DNA of 64,000 nucleotides. It comes from Lachnospiraceae bacterium. GTDB lineage: Bacteria > Bacillota > Clostridia > Lachnospirales > Lachnospiraceae. The stretch lies in contig JAIKXM010000027.1 in assembly GCA_024684085.1 (NCBI GenBank), positions 39,298 through 103,297 on the forward strand, written 5' to 3'. The first letter of the stretch is position 1. Each line of letters opens with the position of its first letter. Below, piece by piece: positions 36,359-43,671 of the stretch. The notes beneath the pieces are model-generated. The model worked only from the letters and a program-made list of their open reading frames with translations. It searched no databases and was not told the origin of the DNA. The position numbers and the translations under genes were made by a program.

Positions 36359-37246
36359 TTAAATAGTATATTCTTTGTTGAGTGCCACTAATAGATCCAG
36401 CTCTTTTCCGTATACGATTATAGGAAGGCAAAACAGTGACTCACATTTAAGAGTTCCGGGAGTGCCGTAATATTCCGGTGCATCCATGTCCACATCAATA
36501 TTCTTGGAACTAAGCTCTGTTGAAAGGAGGCCGTTGATACAGTTGATAAGCTCACATACTGCATCGAGAGTATCTTCATCTTCTTCGATATTCTCGCTTC
36601 CGGCAAAACCGATAGCGGTATCTCTGAGAGAACCTTTTAATTCTCCTGCAAGAGAGGTGAGTATCTTGTGTTCGCCGGCAAGTTCCTGAAGACAAAGAGT
36701 CTTGTAATCAAAACTTCCGATCGTCTTAGGGAAATTGATATATACGTGGTAATCGATCAGTCTCGAGATCGTTCTGACAGCCACACCGCAGAGCTGCTGG
36801 ATGATATCCGGCTGATCATAGGTGAATATGGGAATGATCCTGTCGATATCGCAACTCTTGAGGTCTTCCATATTACCTAAGGTGAAGTTATTGGCCTTCT
36901 GATATTCATCGAGAGCCTCGTCGATATCATTTATCGTAAGTATCCCGGCGTCTGTCACAGACTGTACAAAAGCTAAGAAAGCATTGCCCTGAAGGACGAG
37001 AAGTCTGCTCACCTGCTCTTCGGTAAGGTACTTCTTATCAATGGCTATATCTCCGAATCTCTTATCATATATAGCCTGAAGCTGATTGACTTCTTCAACC
37101 TGTTCGATGGTCATGAGCTTCTCGGAGATGGCGATCACACCGAGACGAACTCGCTTACGCTCCTGATTCGAAAAAATAGCTCCGAGATTCTGCTCGGACA
37201 ACTTACCGGCAGATACCAGGAAATTAGCAAATATTCGATCAAACAT
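36359..37246 (-). CDS. MshEN-like / CheX-type phosphatase fusion protein
   Basis: A 295-residue protein. Residues of the N-terminal part form two 24-residue motifs, RLGVIAISEKL...LQ and RFGDIAIDKKY...LQ, joined by a 5-residue spacer. This is the layout of the MshEN cyclic-di-GMP receptor, but the conserved Gly at motif position 10 is Lys in both. The C-terminal part (from about 135) resembles CheX, with the E-x2-N motif in CELINCINGLL. The minus-strand ATG at 37246 follows AAGGAGA. The frame is open further upstream to 37294 without a signal. It heads a two-gene unit with the CheY-like gene. Confidence 0.75.
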   Translation of the reverse strand: MFDRIFANFLVSAGKLSEQNLGAIFSNQERKRVRLGVIAISEKLMTIEQVEEVNQLQAIYDKRFGDIAIDKKYLTEEQVSRLLVLQGNAFLAFVQSVTDAGILTINDIDEALDEYQKANNFTLGNMEDLKSCDIDRIIPIFTYDQPDIIQQLCGVAVRTISRLIDYHVYINFPKTIGSFDYKTLCLQELAGEHKILTSLAGELKGSLRDTAIGFAGSENIEEDEDTLDAVCELINCINGLLSTELSSKNIDVDMDAPEYYGTPGTLKCESLFCLPIIVYGKELDLLVALNKEYTI

Positions 37247-37366
37247 ACTAAATTCTCCTTTACAATAGTAGGATATGGCTCCGTGATCATTCATATGTAA
37301 AAATGCGGAACCTTAAGGAAGAAGTCGAAAAATGGAAAGATTCTGCGAATTCTACCCGTCAATAAG

Positions 37367-37395
37367 ATTATAGTATTTTTGATTAAAAAATTCAA
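37367..37395 (-). promoter_or_regulatory. Sigma-A promoter for the CheX/CheY-like pair
   Basis: On the minus strand TTGAAT (37390-37395) and TATAAT (37367-37372) are 17 bp apart, close to consensus. The transcript would start near 37360 with a leader of about 115 bases. The rest of the divergent 37247-37674 region is AT-rich and holds the rpsB promoter and leader. Confidence 0.75.
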
Positions 37396-37519
37396 CTTTT
37401 CACAGTAAATTTTGGTGGAAATATAATAAAAATAGTAATTTTTTGGAAAAAATAACAAAAGTGTGATAATTACGCAATCTTTTCTAATGATATTCGAAGC
37501 TATTCTTTTGGGAAAATGC

Positions 37520-37548
37520 TTGTTTTCAGCGGATCAAGATGCTATAAT
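37520..37548 (+). promoter_or_regulatory. Sigma-A promoter of rpsB-tsf
   Basis: TTGTTT (37520-37525) and TATAAT (37543-37548) are separated by the ideal 17 bp. Transcription would start near 37555, about 120 bases before rpsB. Confidence 0.8.
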
Positions 37549-37554
37549 CTACAC

Positions 37555-37674
37555 GTTGTGACTAAAAAACACGGATCGGTGGATCAGGCAGGTGCCCCTT
37601 GGCGGGTTGCCCGATCAGACAATTGCTCGTTGTCGGCATCCGGTTCGGAAGATTAACAAAACGGAGGTATTAGT
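37555..37674 (+). promoter_or_regulatory. Structured rpsB leader, candidate autoregulatory site
   Basis: The leader contains GGATCGG...CCGATC pairing around an inner GC-rich hairpin (GGCAGG to GGTTGCC, 37586-37613), then a short spacer with the ACGGAGG ribosome site. Ribosomal protein operons are often controlled by such leaders. Binding of S2 here is inference only. Confidence 0.4.
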
Positions 37675-38427
37675 ATGAGCGTTATTTCAATGAAGCAGTT
37701 ACTTGAAGCAGGTGTACATTTCGGACATCAGACAAGAAGATGGAACCCTAAGATGGCTCCTTACATCTTCACAGAGCGTAATGGTATTCACATTATCGAT
37801 CTTCAGAAGACAGTAGGCATGGTTGATGATGCTTACAAGGCAGTATTCGATATTGCCAATGAGGGTGGTACAATCCTCTTCGTAGGTACCAAGAAGCAGG
37901 CTCAGGATGCAGTTAAGTCTGAGGCAGAGCGTTGTGGTATGTACTATGTTAATGAGAGATGGTTAGGTGGTATGCTCACCAACTTCAAGACTATCGAGAC
38001 TCGTATCGCACGCCTTAAGGAGATTGAGGCTATGAGCGAAGACGGTACATTTGATGTACTTCCCAAGAAGGAAGTTATCCAGCTTAAGAAGGAGTGGGAG
38101 AAGCTTGAGAAGAACATCGGTGGTATCAAGGACATGACAAGAGTTCCCGATGCTATCTTTGTAGTAGATCCTAAGAAAGAGAATATCTGTGTTAAGGAAG
38201 CTAAGTCACTCGGCGTTAAGCTTATCGGTATCGCTGATACCAACTGTGATCCTGAAGAACTTGATTGGATCATCCCCGGTAATGATGATGCTATCCGTGC
38301 AGTTAAGCTTATCGTAGCTAAGATGGCTGACGCTGTAATCGAAGCTAATCAGGGTGAGGCAGTATACACAGAGGCAGATACAGCAACAGAAGCTACTGAT
38401 ATAGAAGAAGTTGCAGATGCTGAATAA
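37675..38427 (+). CDS. rpsB: 30S ribosomal protein S2
   Basis: Component of the small ribosomal subunit. The 250-residue product starts [20 protein letters not shown] and contains [24 protein letters not shown] and [12 protein letters not shown], all S2 signatures. The C-terminus is an acidic Thr/Glu-rich tail. ATG 37675 follows ACGGAGG. It is cotranscribed with tsf, the almost universal partner, across a repeat array. Confidence 0.98.
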   Translation: MSVISMKQLLEAGVHFGHQTRRWNPKMAPYIFTERNGIHIIDLQKTVGMVDDAYKAVFDIANEGGTILFVGTKKQAQDAVKSEAERCGMYYVNERWLGGMLTNFKTIETRIARLKEIEAMSEDGTFDVLPKKEVIQLKKEWEKLEKNIGGIKDMTRVPDAIFVVDPKKENICVKEAKSLGVKLIGIADTNCDPEELDWIIPGNDDAIRAVKLIVAKMADAVIEANQGEAVYTEADTATEATDIEEVADAE

Positions 38428-38430
38428 TTT

Positions 38431-38680
38431 AGAATGGAGGGCCTTTTTTGTTGCCGCGCGTCCTTTGCACGGCATTACAAAAACGGACATCCGACAACAT
38501 AAGAAAGAATAAAGCAAGTGTTATAGAGGAGCCTTTTTTGTTGCCGCGCGTCCTTTGCACGGCACTACAAAAACGGACATCCGACAATATAAGAAAGAAT
38601 AAAACAAGTGTTATGGAGGACCCTTTTGGGGTGACGTGCGTTCTGTGCATGGCATTACAAAAACGGGCATCCGACAATAC
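38431..38680 (+). repeat. Repeat family C, three 90-bp tandem units
   Basis: Units begin near 38431, 38521 and 38611 with an exact 90-bp period. Units 1 and 2 are nearly identical and unit 3 is more diverged. Each has a long imperfect hairpin: TTTTTTG-T-TGCCG pairs with CGGCA-TTA-CAAAAA. A small CGGA/TCCG hairpin and a GGAGG-like element follow. The array fills the rpsB-tsf gap; unit 3 runs into the tsf ribosome site. Confidence 0.9.
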
Positions 38681-38696
38681 AGGAGGAGAAGATACA

Positions 38697-39776
38697 ATGG
38701 CTAATATTACAGCAGCTATGGTTAAGGAACTGCGTGAGATCTCAGGCGCAGGTATGATGGATTGTAAGAAGGCACTTTCCGAGTGTGACGGTAATATGGA
38801 TGCAGCAGTTGATTTCCTTAAGAAGTCAGGTGCTATGAAGGCTGAGAAGAAGGCAAGCCGTATCGCAGCTGAAGGCATCTGTCGTATAGCTATCGACGGT
38901 ACTAAGGCAGCAGTAGTTGAAGTTAACTCAGAGACAGACTTCGTTGCCAAGAATGAGACATTCCAGTCATTTGTTCAGACAGTTGCAGAGCAGGCTCTTG
39001 CTTCAGATGCAGCTGATATGGATGCTTTCCTTGCTGAGACATATAAGGAAGATTCAGCTAAGACAGTTAATGAGGCACTTGTTGAGAAGATCGCTACTAT
39101 CGGTGAGAAGCTCAGCATCAGAAGATTCGAGAAGATCGAAGCTCCCATCACTGTTGGTTATATTCACGGTGGCGGACGTATCGGCGTTATCGTTGGTGCG
39201 GAAGGCGAAGCTACAGATGCAGCTAAGGAAGCTCTTTCAAATATCGCAATGCAGGTTGCAGCTATGAATCCTCAGTATATCAGCAGAGATGATATATCAG
39301 AGGAAGAAGTTGCTAAGATGAAGGAGATCACAGTAGACAGCGCTCTTAATGATCCTGCTACACTTCCTAAGCCTATCCTTAACGATCTTATCAATAAGGC
39401 ACTTGATGGTCAGTGGAGCGAAGAGGATGTTAAGGCATACGAAGAGAACAAGACTAACAAGTTCCTCTTCAACTTCCTTTCAGAAGATGCTAAGGCTAAG
39501 CTTGCAGCTCTTGCAATGGCTGATAAGGATGCCATCGTTTCTAACAAGATCTTCGCAGGTCTTGTAGATGGTCGTATCTCTAAGCAGCTTAAGGAGATCA
39601 GCCTCTATGATCAGGTATATGTTAAGGCAGAAGACGGCAAGCAGACAGTAGCAGCTTATCTTAAGTCTGTTTCAGCAGATCTTAAGGTTGCTAAGTTCGT
39701 TCGTTACGAGACAGGTGAAGGCCTTGAGAAGAAGAACGAAGACTTCGCAGCAGAGGTTGCAGCTCAGTTAGGCTAA
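38697..39776 (+). CDS. tsf: Translation elongation factor Ts
   Basis: Nucleotide exchange factor for EF-Tu. The N-terminal UBA-like domain (MVKELREISGAGMMDCKKAL) and the EF-Tu contact motif NSETDFVAKNETF are clear, followed by GYIHGGGRIGVIV. The ATG at 38697 follows AGGAGGA. With 359 residues it is longer than the usual 280-310; the extra length lies mainly between about residues 215 and 320. The upstream repeats are open in the same frame, but the ribosome site fixes this start. Confidence 0.97.
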   Translation: MANITAAMVKELREISGAGMMDCKKALSECDGNMDAAVDFLKKSGAMKAEKKASRIAAEGICRIAIDGTKAAVVEVNSETDFVAKNETFQSFVQTVAEQALASDAADMDAFLAETYKEDSAKTVNEALVEKIATIGEKLSIRRFEKIEAPITVGYIHGGGRIGVIVGAEGEATDAAKEALSNIAMQVAAMNPQYISRDDISEEEVAKMKEITVDSALNDPATLPKPILNDLINKALDGQWSEEDVKAYEENKTNKFLFNFLSEDAKAKLAALAMADKDAIVSNKIFAGLVDGRISKQLKEISLYDQVYVKAEDGKQTVAAYLKSVSADLKVAKFVRYETGEGLEKKNEDFAAEVAAQLG

Positions 39777-39836
39777 TCCACAGATGAGCCGTAGGTGACA
39801 GGACAGATCTGATCACCTGAATAGGATATGAATATT

Positions 39837-39882
39837 AGACCACAATGACCGATTATGATGATCCGTTCATTGTGGTCTTTTT
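39837..39882 (+). terminator. Terminator of rpsB-tsf
   Basis: AGACCACAATGA pairs perfectly with TCATTGTGGTCT, followed by five T. The T-run is at the same time the left outer arm of repeat family A. Confidence 0.9.
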
Positions 39883-40003
39883 GTGTAATAGGAAATTGCT
39901 TCCTATTACACAAAAAAACGCTCCGCTAAGGATGCGAACTCGCACGAAAAGTATATGATTAAAGTATCCACGCTCGGCGCGAGAATGTCGCAAGCGACAT
40001 TCT
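39878..40003 (+). repeat. Repeat family A, long copy
   Basis: A 17-bp perfect palindrome (TTTTTGTGTAATAGGAA, 5-base loop, then its complement) begins in the tsf terminator U-tract. The trailer AACGCTCCGCTAAGGATGCG follows, and the element ends with a second palindrome GAATGTCGC/GCGACATTC (39984-40003). The same parts recur at 56776-56931. The rest of the gap to 40193 is GC-rich near 40010-40060, then AT-rich; a TATAAT at 40089 may serve the GH3 gene. Confidence 0.85.
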
Positions 40004-40193
40004 TTCTTGCAACGTCTGCAGGCGTAGGCGGTAGGATGGAGGCGACGTCGGGTACAAAAGTGGTAATTAAAGATCAGGTATGGTAAAATATAATTTATAT
40101 ATGCATTCTTAAGATTGTCGGTCGGTATCCTTATAATGGGGTTGGATGTCGATCAGTGGTGATTAACAGACTACAGGATGGCGGAGGTACTGC

Positions 40194-42644
40194 ATGAAAC
40201 TCTATGATTATGAGCTTGATCATTATGAGACTCTTGAGGCGTGTGTTGATGAATGTACGGTGTTACTTAAGAGTAACGGCGATTTTCCTATAGGGGAAAG
40301 CGTTAAGGACATTGCTCTTTATGGTAACGGTGCCCGCAGGACAATTAAGGGCGGTACAGGCTCGGGAGAAGTTAATTCCAGGTTTTTCTATACAGTGGAA
40401 GAAGGTTTTAGGGAAGCCAAGGCTAATATTATGACCACGAAGTGGCTTGATGAATATGACAGAGTCTTCATGGATGCGCAGAAGAAGTTCTATGATGATC
40501 TGAAGGCCAAGGTCCGGGCTGAACACGGTAATGTGATCTTTGCGGCAATGGGAGCTGTCATGCCCGAACCGGAATATGATATAGAGATCAGGAAGGAGTG
40601 TGATACCGCAGTCTATGTCCTCAGCAGGATCTCCGGTGAAGGAAGCGATCGCAATAATATCAAGGGTGATATTCAGCTTTCGGATACCGAAGTGAGGGAT
40701 ATCCTCAGGATCAACAGCCTCTACAAGAAATTCATGCTCGTGCTCAATGTAGGCGGACCTGTGGATCTGACACCTGTGTCAGAAGTTAAGAATATCCTGC
40801 TCTTATCCCAGCTTGGATTGCTTACCGGTAAGACATGTGCGGATATCATATATGGCAGGAGAAGTCCTTCCGGCCGTCTTACAACGACCTGGGCTCGATA
40901 TGAAGACTATATGGGCGCGAACGAATTTGGCGCTGTTGATGATACAAGGTATAAGGAAGGCGTGTATGTCGGATACAGATATTTCACATCTACCGGCACG
41001 AAGGCGATCTTCCCGTTCGGATACGGTCTTTCTTATACAACCTTTGATGAAAAACTTACCGACATTGCATCTGAAGGCAGTCTTATCAAGATGCATATCA
41101 ATGTCACGAACACCGGAGAACTGGCTGCCAAGAAGGCGGTGCAGATATATCTTACGCCTCCTGCAGGTAAGCTGGATAAGCCGTATGTGAGTCTGGCAGC
41201 ATTTGCGAAGACGGGAAAGATAGGTCCCGGTAAATCGGTCAACACTTATCTTGCTTTTGATATGGCAGATCAGACATCTTATGATGAGGCAGAGTCGTCG
41301 TATATATTGGAGAAAGGCGATTATATTGTCCGCCTGGGAGAGAATGCTGAAGATACCAGGCCGATAGCCGTTATCAATCTCAGTGAGACAGTTGTCGTAA
41401 AGAAGGTTAAAAGTCTTGCCGATAAGACTGACTTTGCAGACTTCAAGCCTCAGCCCATTGAAGAGGAAGTTGACAGTGATCTTCCTGTGATCAGGCTTAC
41501 TCCGGAAGATATTCCGACTAAGACGATCACGTATGGTAAGGAAAGACCGATCGAGCCTTTGATCAAAGAACTTACCGATGAAGAACTTACGTATATGAAC
41601 ATTGGCGCCTTTGATCCCAAGGGACAGGCGCTCACTATCATCGGTAATGCGGCTCAGTCTGTAGCCGGTGCTGCAGGTGAGACTTGCGGACTTTTTAAGA
41701 GTAAGGGTGTCAATCCTCTTATCATGGCAGACGGTCCTGCCGGTCTTAGATTGTGTAAGGAATATGTTAAGGATGCCAAGGGTGTATATCCTGTCGGCCT
41801 GCCTATTCCGGAGAGTTTTATCGCTATGATACCAAAGCCGGCTTTATGGCTTTTGAAGCTTAACAGCAAGAGGGTAAGTCGAGGTAAGATCGTACACGAA
41901 CAGTATGCGACTGCAATACCTATCGGAACCGCAATCGCCCAAAGTTTTAACATAGAACTTGCGATAAGATGCGGTGATATAGTGGGCGATGAGATGAAGC
42001 GTTTTGGCATACATCTCTGGCTTGCGCCGGCGCTTAATATACACAGGAATATCAGATGCGGACGTAACTTTGAGTATTTCAGTGAAGATCCGTTGATAAG
42101 CGGGGAGATGGCTGCGGCCATTACGCGCGGTGTGCAGGAACATGAAGGCAGGGGTGTTACCATCAAGCATTATTGTGCCAATAATCAGGAGACTAACCGA
42201 TATGCCAATAACAGTATTATGTCGGAGCGTACCTTAAGAGAATTGTATCTTAGAGGATTTGAGATATGTGTTACCAAGTCACAGCCGGTGGCACTTATGA
42301 GTTCCTATAATCTGCTTAACGGTGTTCATACTTCGGAGAGAAAGGATATTACGGAAGGTATCCTAAGAGATGAATGGGGCTATGAAGGCTTAGTTATGAC
42401 CGATTGGATCATTAGCGGAGGAACTGTGTCTTCCGGACGTTACAGTGAGCCTAATCCCGCAAGGATAGCGGCCTCAGGTAATGATGTGATGATGCCCGGA
42501 AGTCAGGCAGATCTGGATAAACTGCGTGAAGGCTTAAAGAACGGTATAGTCACCAGGAATCAGCTGGAGATCAATGCTTCAAGGATCATCAGATGCGCCA
42601 GAAGGCTTGGCGTAATGGAAGAGGAAAAGGCCGTTCAGACTTAA
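40194..42644 (+). CDS. Glycoside hydrolase family 3 enzyme with swapped domain order
   Basis: Probable beta-glucosidase or related exo-glycosidase that acts inside the cell, since no signal peptide is present. In the 816-residue chain the C-terminal-type GH3 sandwich comes first (LNVGGPVDLTPVSEV and FPFGYGLSYTTF in the first 300 residues). A fibronectin III-like stretch follows, and the catalytic barrel comes last: KHYCANNQETNRY, then the nucleophile Asp near residue 737 in VMTDW. The same reversed order is known in Butyrivibrio fibrisolvens beta-glucosidase. ATG 40194 follows GCGGAGG. It appears to be a single-gene unit. Confidence 0.9.
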   Translation: MKLYDYELDHYETLEACVDECTVLLKSNGDFPIGESVKDIALYGNGARRTIKGGTGSGEVNSRFFYTVEEGFREAKANIMTTKWLDEYDRVFMDAQKKFYDDLKAKVRAEHGNVIFAAMGAVMPEPEYDIEIRKECDTAVYVLSRISGEGSDRNNIKGDIQLSDTEVRDILRINSLYKKFMLVLNVGGPVDLTPVSEVKNILLLSQLGLLTGKTCADIIYGRRSPSGRLTTTWARYEDYMGANEFGAVDDTRYKEGVYVGYRYFTSTGTKAIFPFGYGLSYTTFDEKLTDIASEGSLIKMHINVTNTGELAAKKAVQIYLTPPAGKLDKPYVSLAAFAKTGKIGPGKSVNTYLAFDMADQTSYDEAESSYILEKGDYIVRLGENAEDTRPIAVINLSETVVVKKVKSLADKTDFADFKPQPIEEEVDSDLPVIRLTPEDIPTKTITYGKERPIEPLIKELTDEELTYMNIGAFDPKGQALTIIGNAAQSVAGAAGETCGLFKSKGVNPLIMADGPAGLRLCKEYVKDAKGVYPVGLPIPESFIAMIPKPALWLLKLNSKRVSRGKIVHEQYATAIPIGTAIAQSFNIELAIRCGDIVGDEMKRFGIHLWLAPALNIHRNIRCGRNFEYFSEDPLISGEMAAAITRGVQEHEGRGVTIKHYCANNQETNRYANNSIMSERTLRELYLRGFEICVTKSQPVALMSSYNLLNGVHTSERKDITEGILRDEWGYEGLVMTDWIISGGTVSSGRYSEPNPARIAASGNDVMMPGSQADLDKLREGLKNGIVTRNQLEINASRIIRCARRLGVMEEEKAVQT

Positions 42645-42786
42645 GCTGTATCCTGTTGTGAATAAACAGATCCTTGGTCTAAGGCCTAATGCTGTATGTC
42701 AATTGTTATCTTTTTTATCTGCATATTTTGCAGGATATGTAGGATATGCAGGTAAGTATTGATATGCCTGATATGTGGAGCGCCTC

Positions 42787-42815
42787 TTGAATAATCGTCA
42801 TTAAGATTATATAAT
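42787..42815 (+). promoter_or_regulatory. Sigma-A promoter of the lipoprotein gene
   Basis: TTGAAT (42787-42792) and TATAAT (42810-42815) are spaced 17 bp, 55 bases before the gene. The region before it (42645-42786) holds short GGATATG-type repeats and no gene. Confidence 0.7.
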
Positions 42816-42869
42816 TATTACGTTGTGTTGAGGATAGTTAAATACGCTTTTGTGTAGCAGGAGTTGGAG

Positions 42870-43385
42870 ATGTTTATGAAGAAGAGGTTTTTGATCTGTT
42901 TACTCTCTTTATCTGTATTCTGTGTTTGCGGATGTGGCGCGGATAATGAAGGAGAAGCTGTTAACGAGGAATCTGTCAGCGAGTCTGTTCAGGAGACTAT
43001 AGAAGAAGACAATGTTGTTGCCGATACCGATGTTTCGGGCGCTTTTGGCAGTGATTTTAAGAAGGGCTGCCGGGAGGTAGGTGATGATATAATCCTTACC
43101 ATGCAGGTCGGTGCATCTATGGTAACGGATCTCTGTTATGATTATGATGGCGAGTATCTTACTTCGATGCATGTCAATTACTATTGCGCAGACGAGAAGA
43201 CGGCTGATGATATCTATGAATCGCTTTTAGATAATGAGGTCGTTGAACAGGATTCGATTGAGCGTGACGGTAATAATATCACTTATAAAAATGTGGATTC
43301 TATGTGTGAAGAGCTCAGAGCCAAGACGAGAGAAGAAGTCTTAACTTCAATCAGATCAAGAGCTAAGCAGATGGGGTATGAATAG
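42870..43385 (+). CDS. Predicted lipoprotein of unknown function
   Basis: A 171-residue protein with a lipoprotein signal (MFMKKRFLICLLSLSVFC) and lipobox VCGC at about residues 18-21, then an acidic Glu/Ser linker. A C-terminal domain of about 115 residues holds two membrane-distal Cys residues (LCYDYDG and YYCADE). I do not recognise the family. ATG 42870 or 42876 are both served by AGGAG/GGAG. It should be anchored on the outer face of the membrane, next to secreted transglutaminase-like proteins. Confidence 0.8.
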   Translation: MFMKKRFLICLLSLSVFCVCGCGADNEGEAVNEESVSESVQETIEEDNVVADTDVSGAFGSDFKKGCREVGDDIILTMQVGASMVTDLCYDYDGEYLTSMHVNYYCADEKTADDIYESLLDNEVVEQDSIERDGNNITYKNVDSMCEELRAKTREEVLTSIRSRAKQMGYE

Positions 43386-43427
43386 GAACTGCGTCTGAAT
43401 CAGTTTGATGAATTATGGGAATATATG

Positions 43428-43467
43428 GTTGCAAATCGGAGATCAATTTCCGGTTTGCAACTTTTTT
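43428..43467 (+). terminator. Terminator after the lipoprotein gene
   Basis: GTTGCAAATCGG pairs with CCGGTTTGCAAC (one G-U pair), followed by six T. Repeat family A starts in the T-run. Confidence 0.85.
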
Positions 43468-43520
43468 ATGTAATAGGAAATTGCCTCCTATTACACAAAA
43501 ACGCTGCGCTAAGGATGCGC
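43462..43520 (+). repeat. Repeat family A, short copy
   Basis: Palindrome with arms TGTAATAGGA and TCCTATTACA, flanked by T and A runs and followed by AACGCTGCGCTAAGGATGCG. The second palindrome of the long copies is missing. Confidence 0.85.
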
Positions 43521-43588
43521 ATTTGTACGAAAGTACTGTAAAAGCTCTTTTTTCTAAGATTCTGAAAAAAGTAACAATATACAAATGA

Positions 43589-43618
43589 TTATGAAATGCT
43601 ATCAGAATAAGGTATAAT
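43589..43618 (+). promoter_or_regulatory. Promoter of the first transglutaminase gene
   Basis: TTATGA and TATAAT separated by 18 bp. The same pair with identical spacing precedes the second paralogue (47955-47984), and both leaders share TGGCTATTTG and GGTGAGTGCGTATG. The promoter is therefore probably real and was duplicated with the gene. Confidence 0.65.
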
Positions 43619-43671
43619 ATACATAAAAACGATTTGGCTATTTGTCGGAAAGGTAATTCAGGTGAGTGCGT

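Noticed and set aside
38448..38696. An open reading frame running through the three 90-bp repeats in frame with tsf
   Set aside because: The 90-bp period keeps any open frame open. tsf has its own AGGAGGA and a canonical N-terminus at 38697, and the same repeat at 36301 is non-coding.
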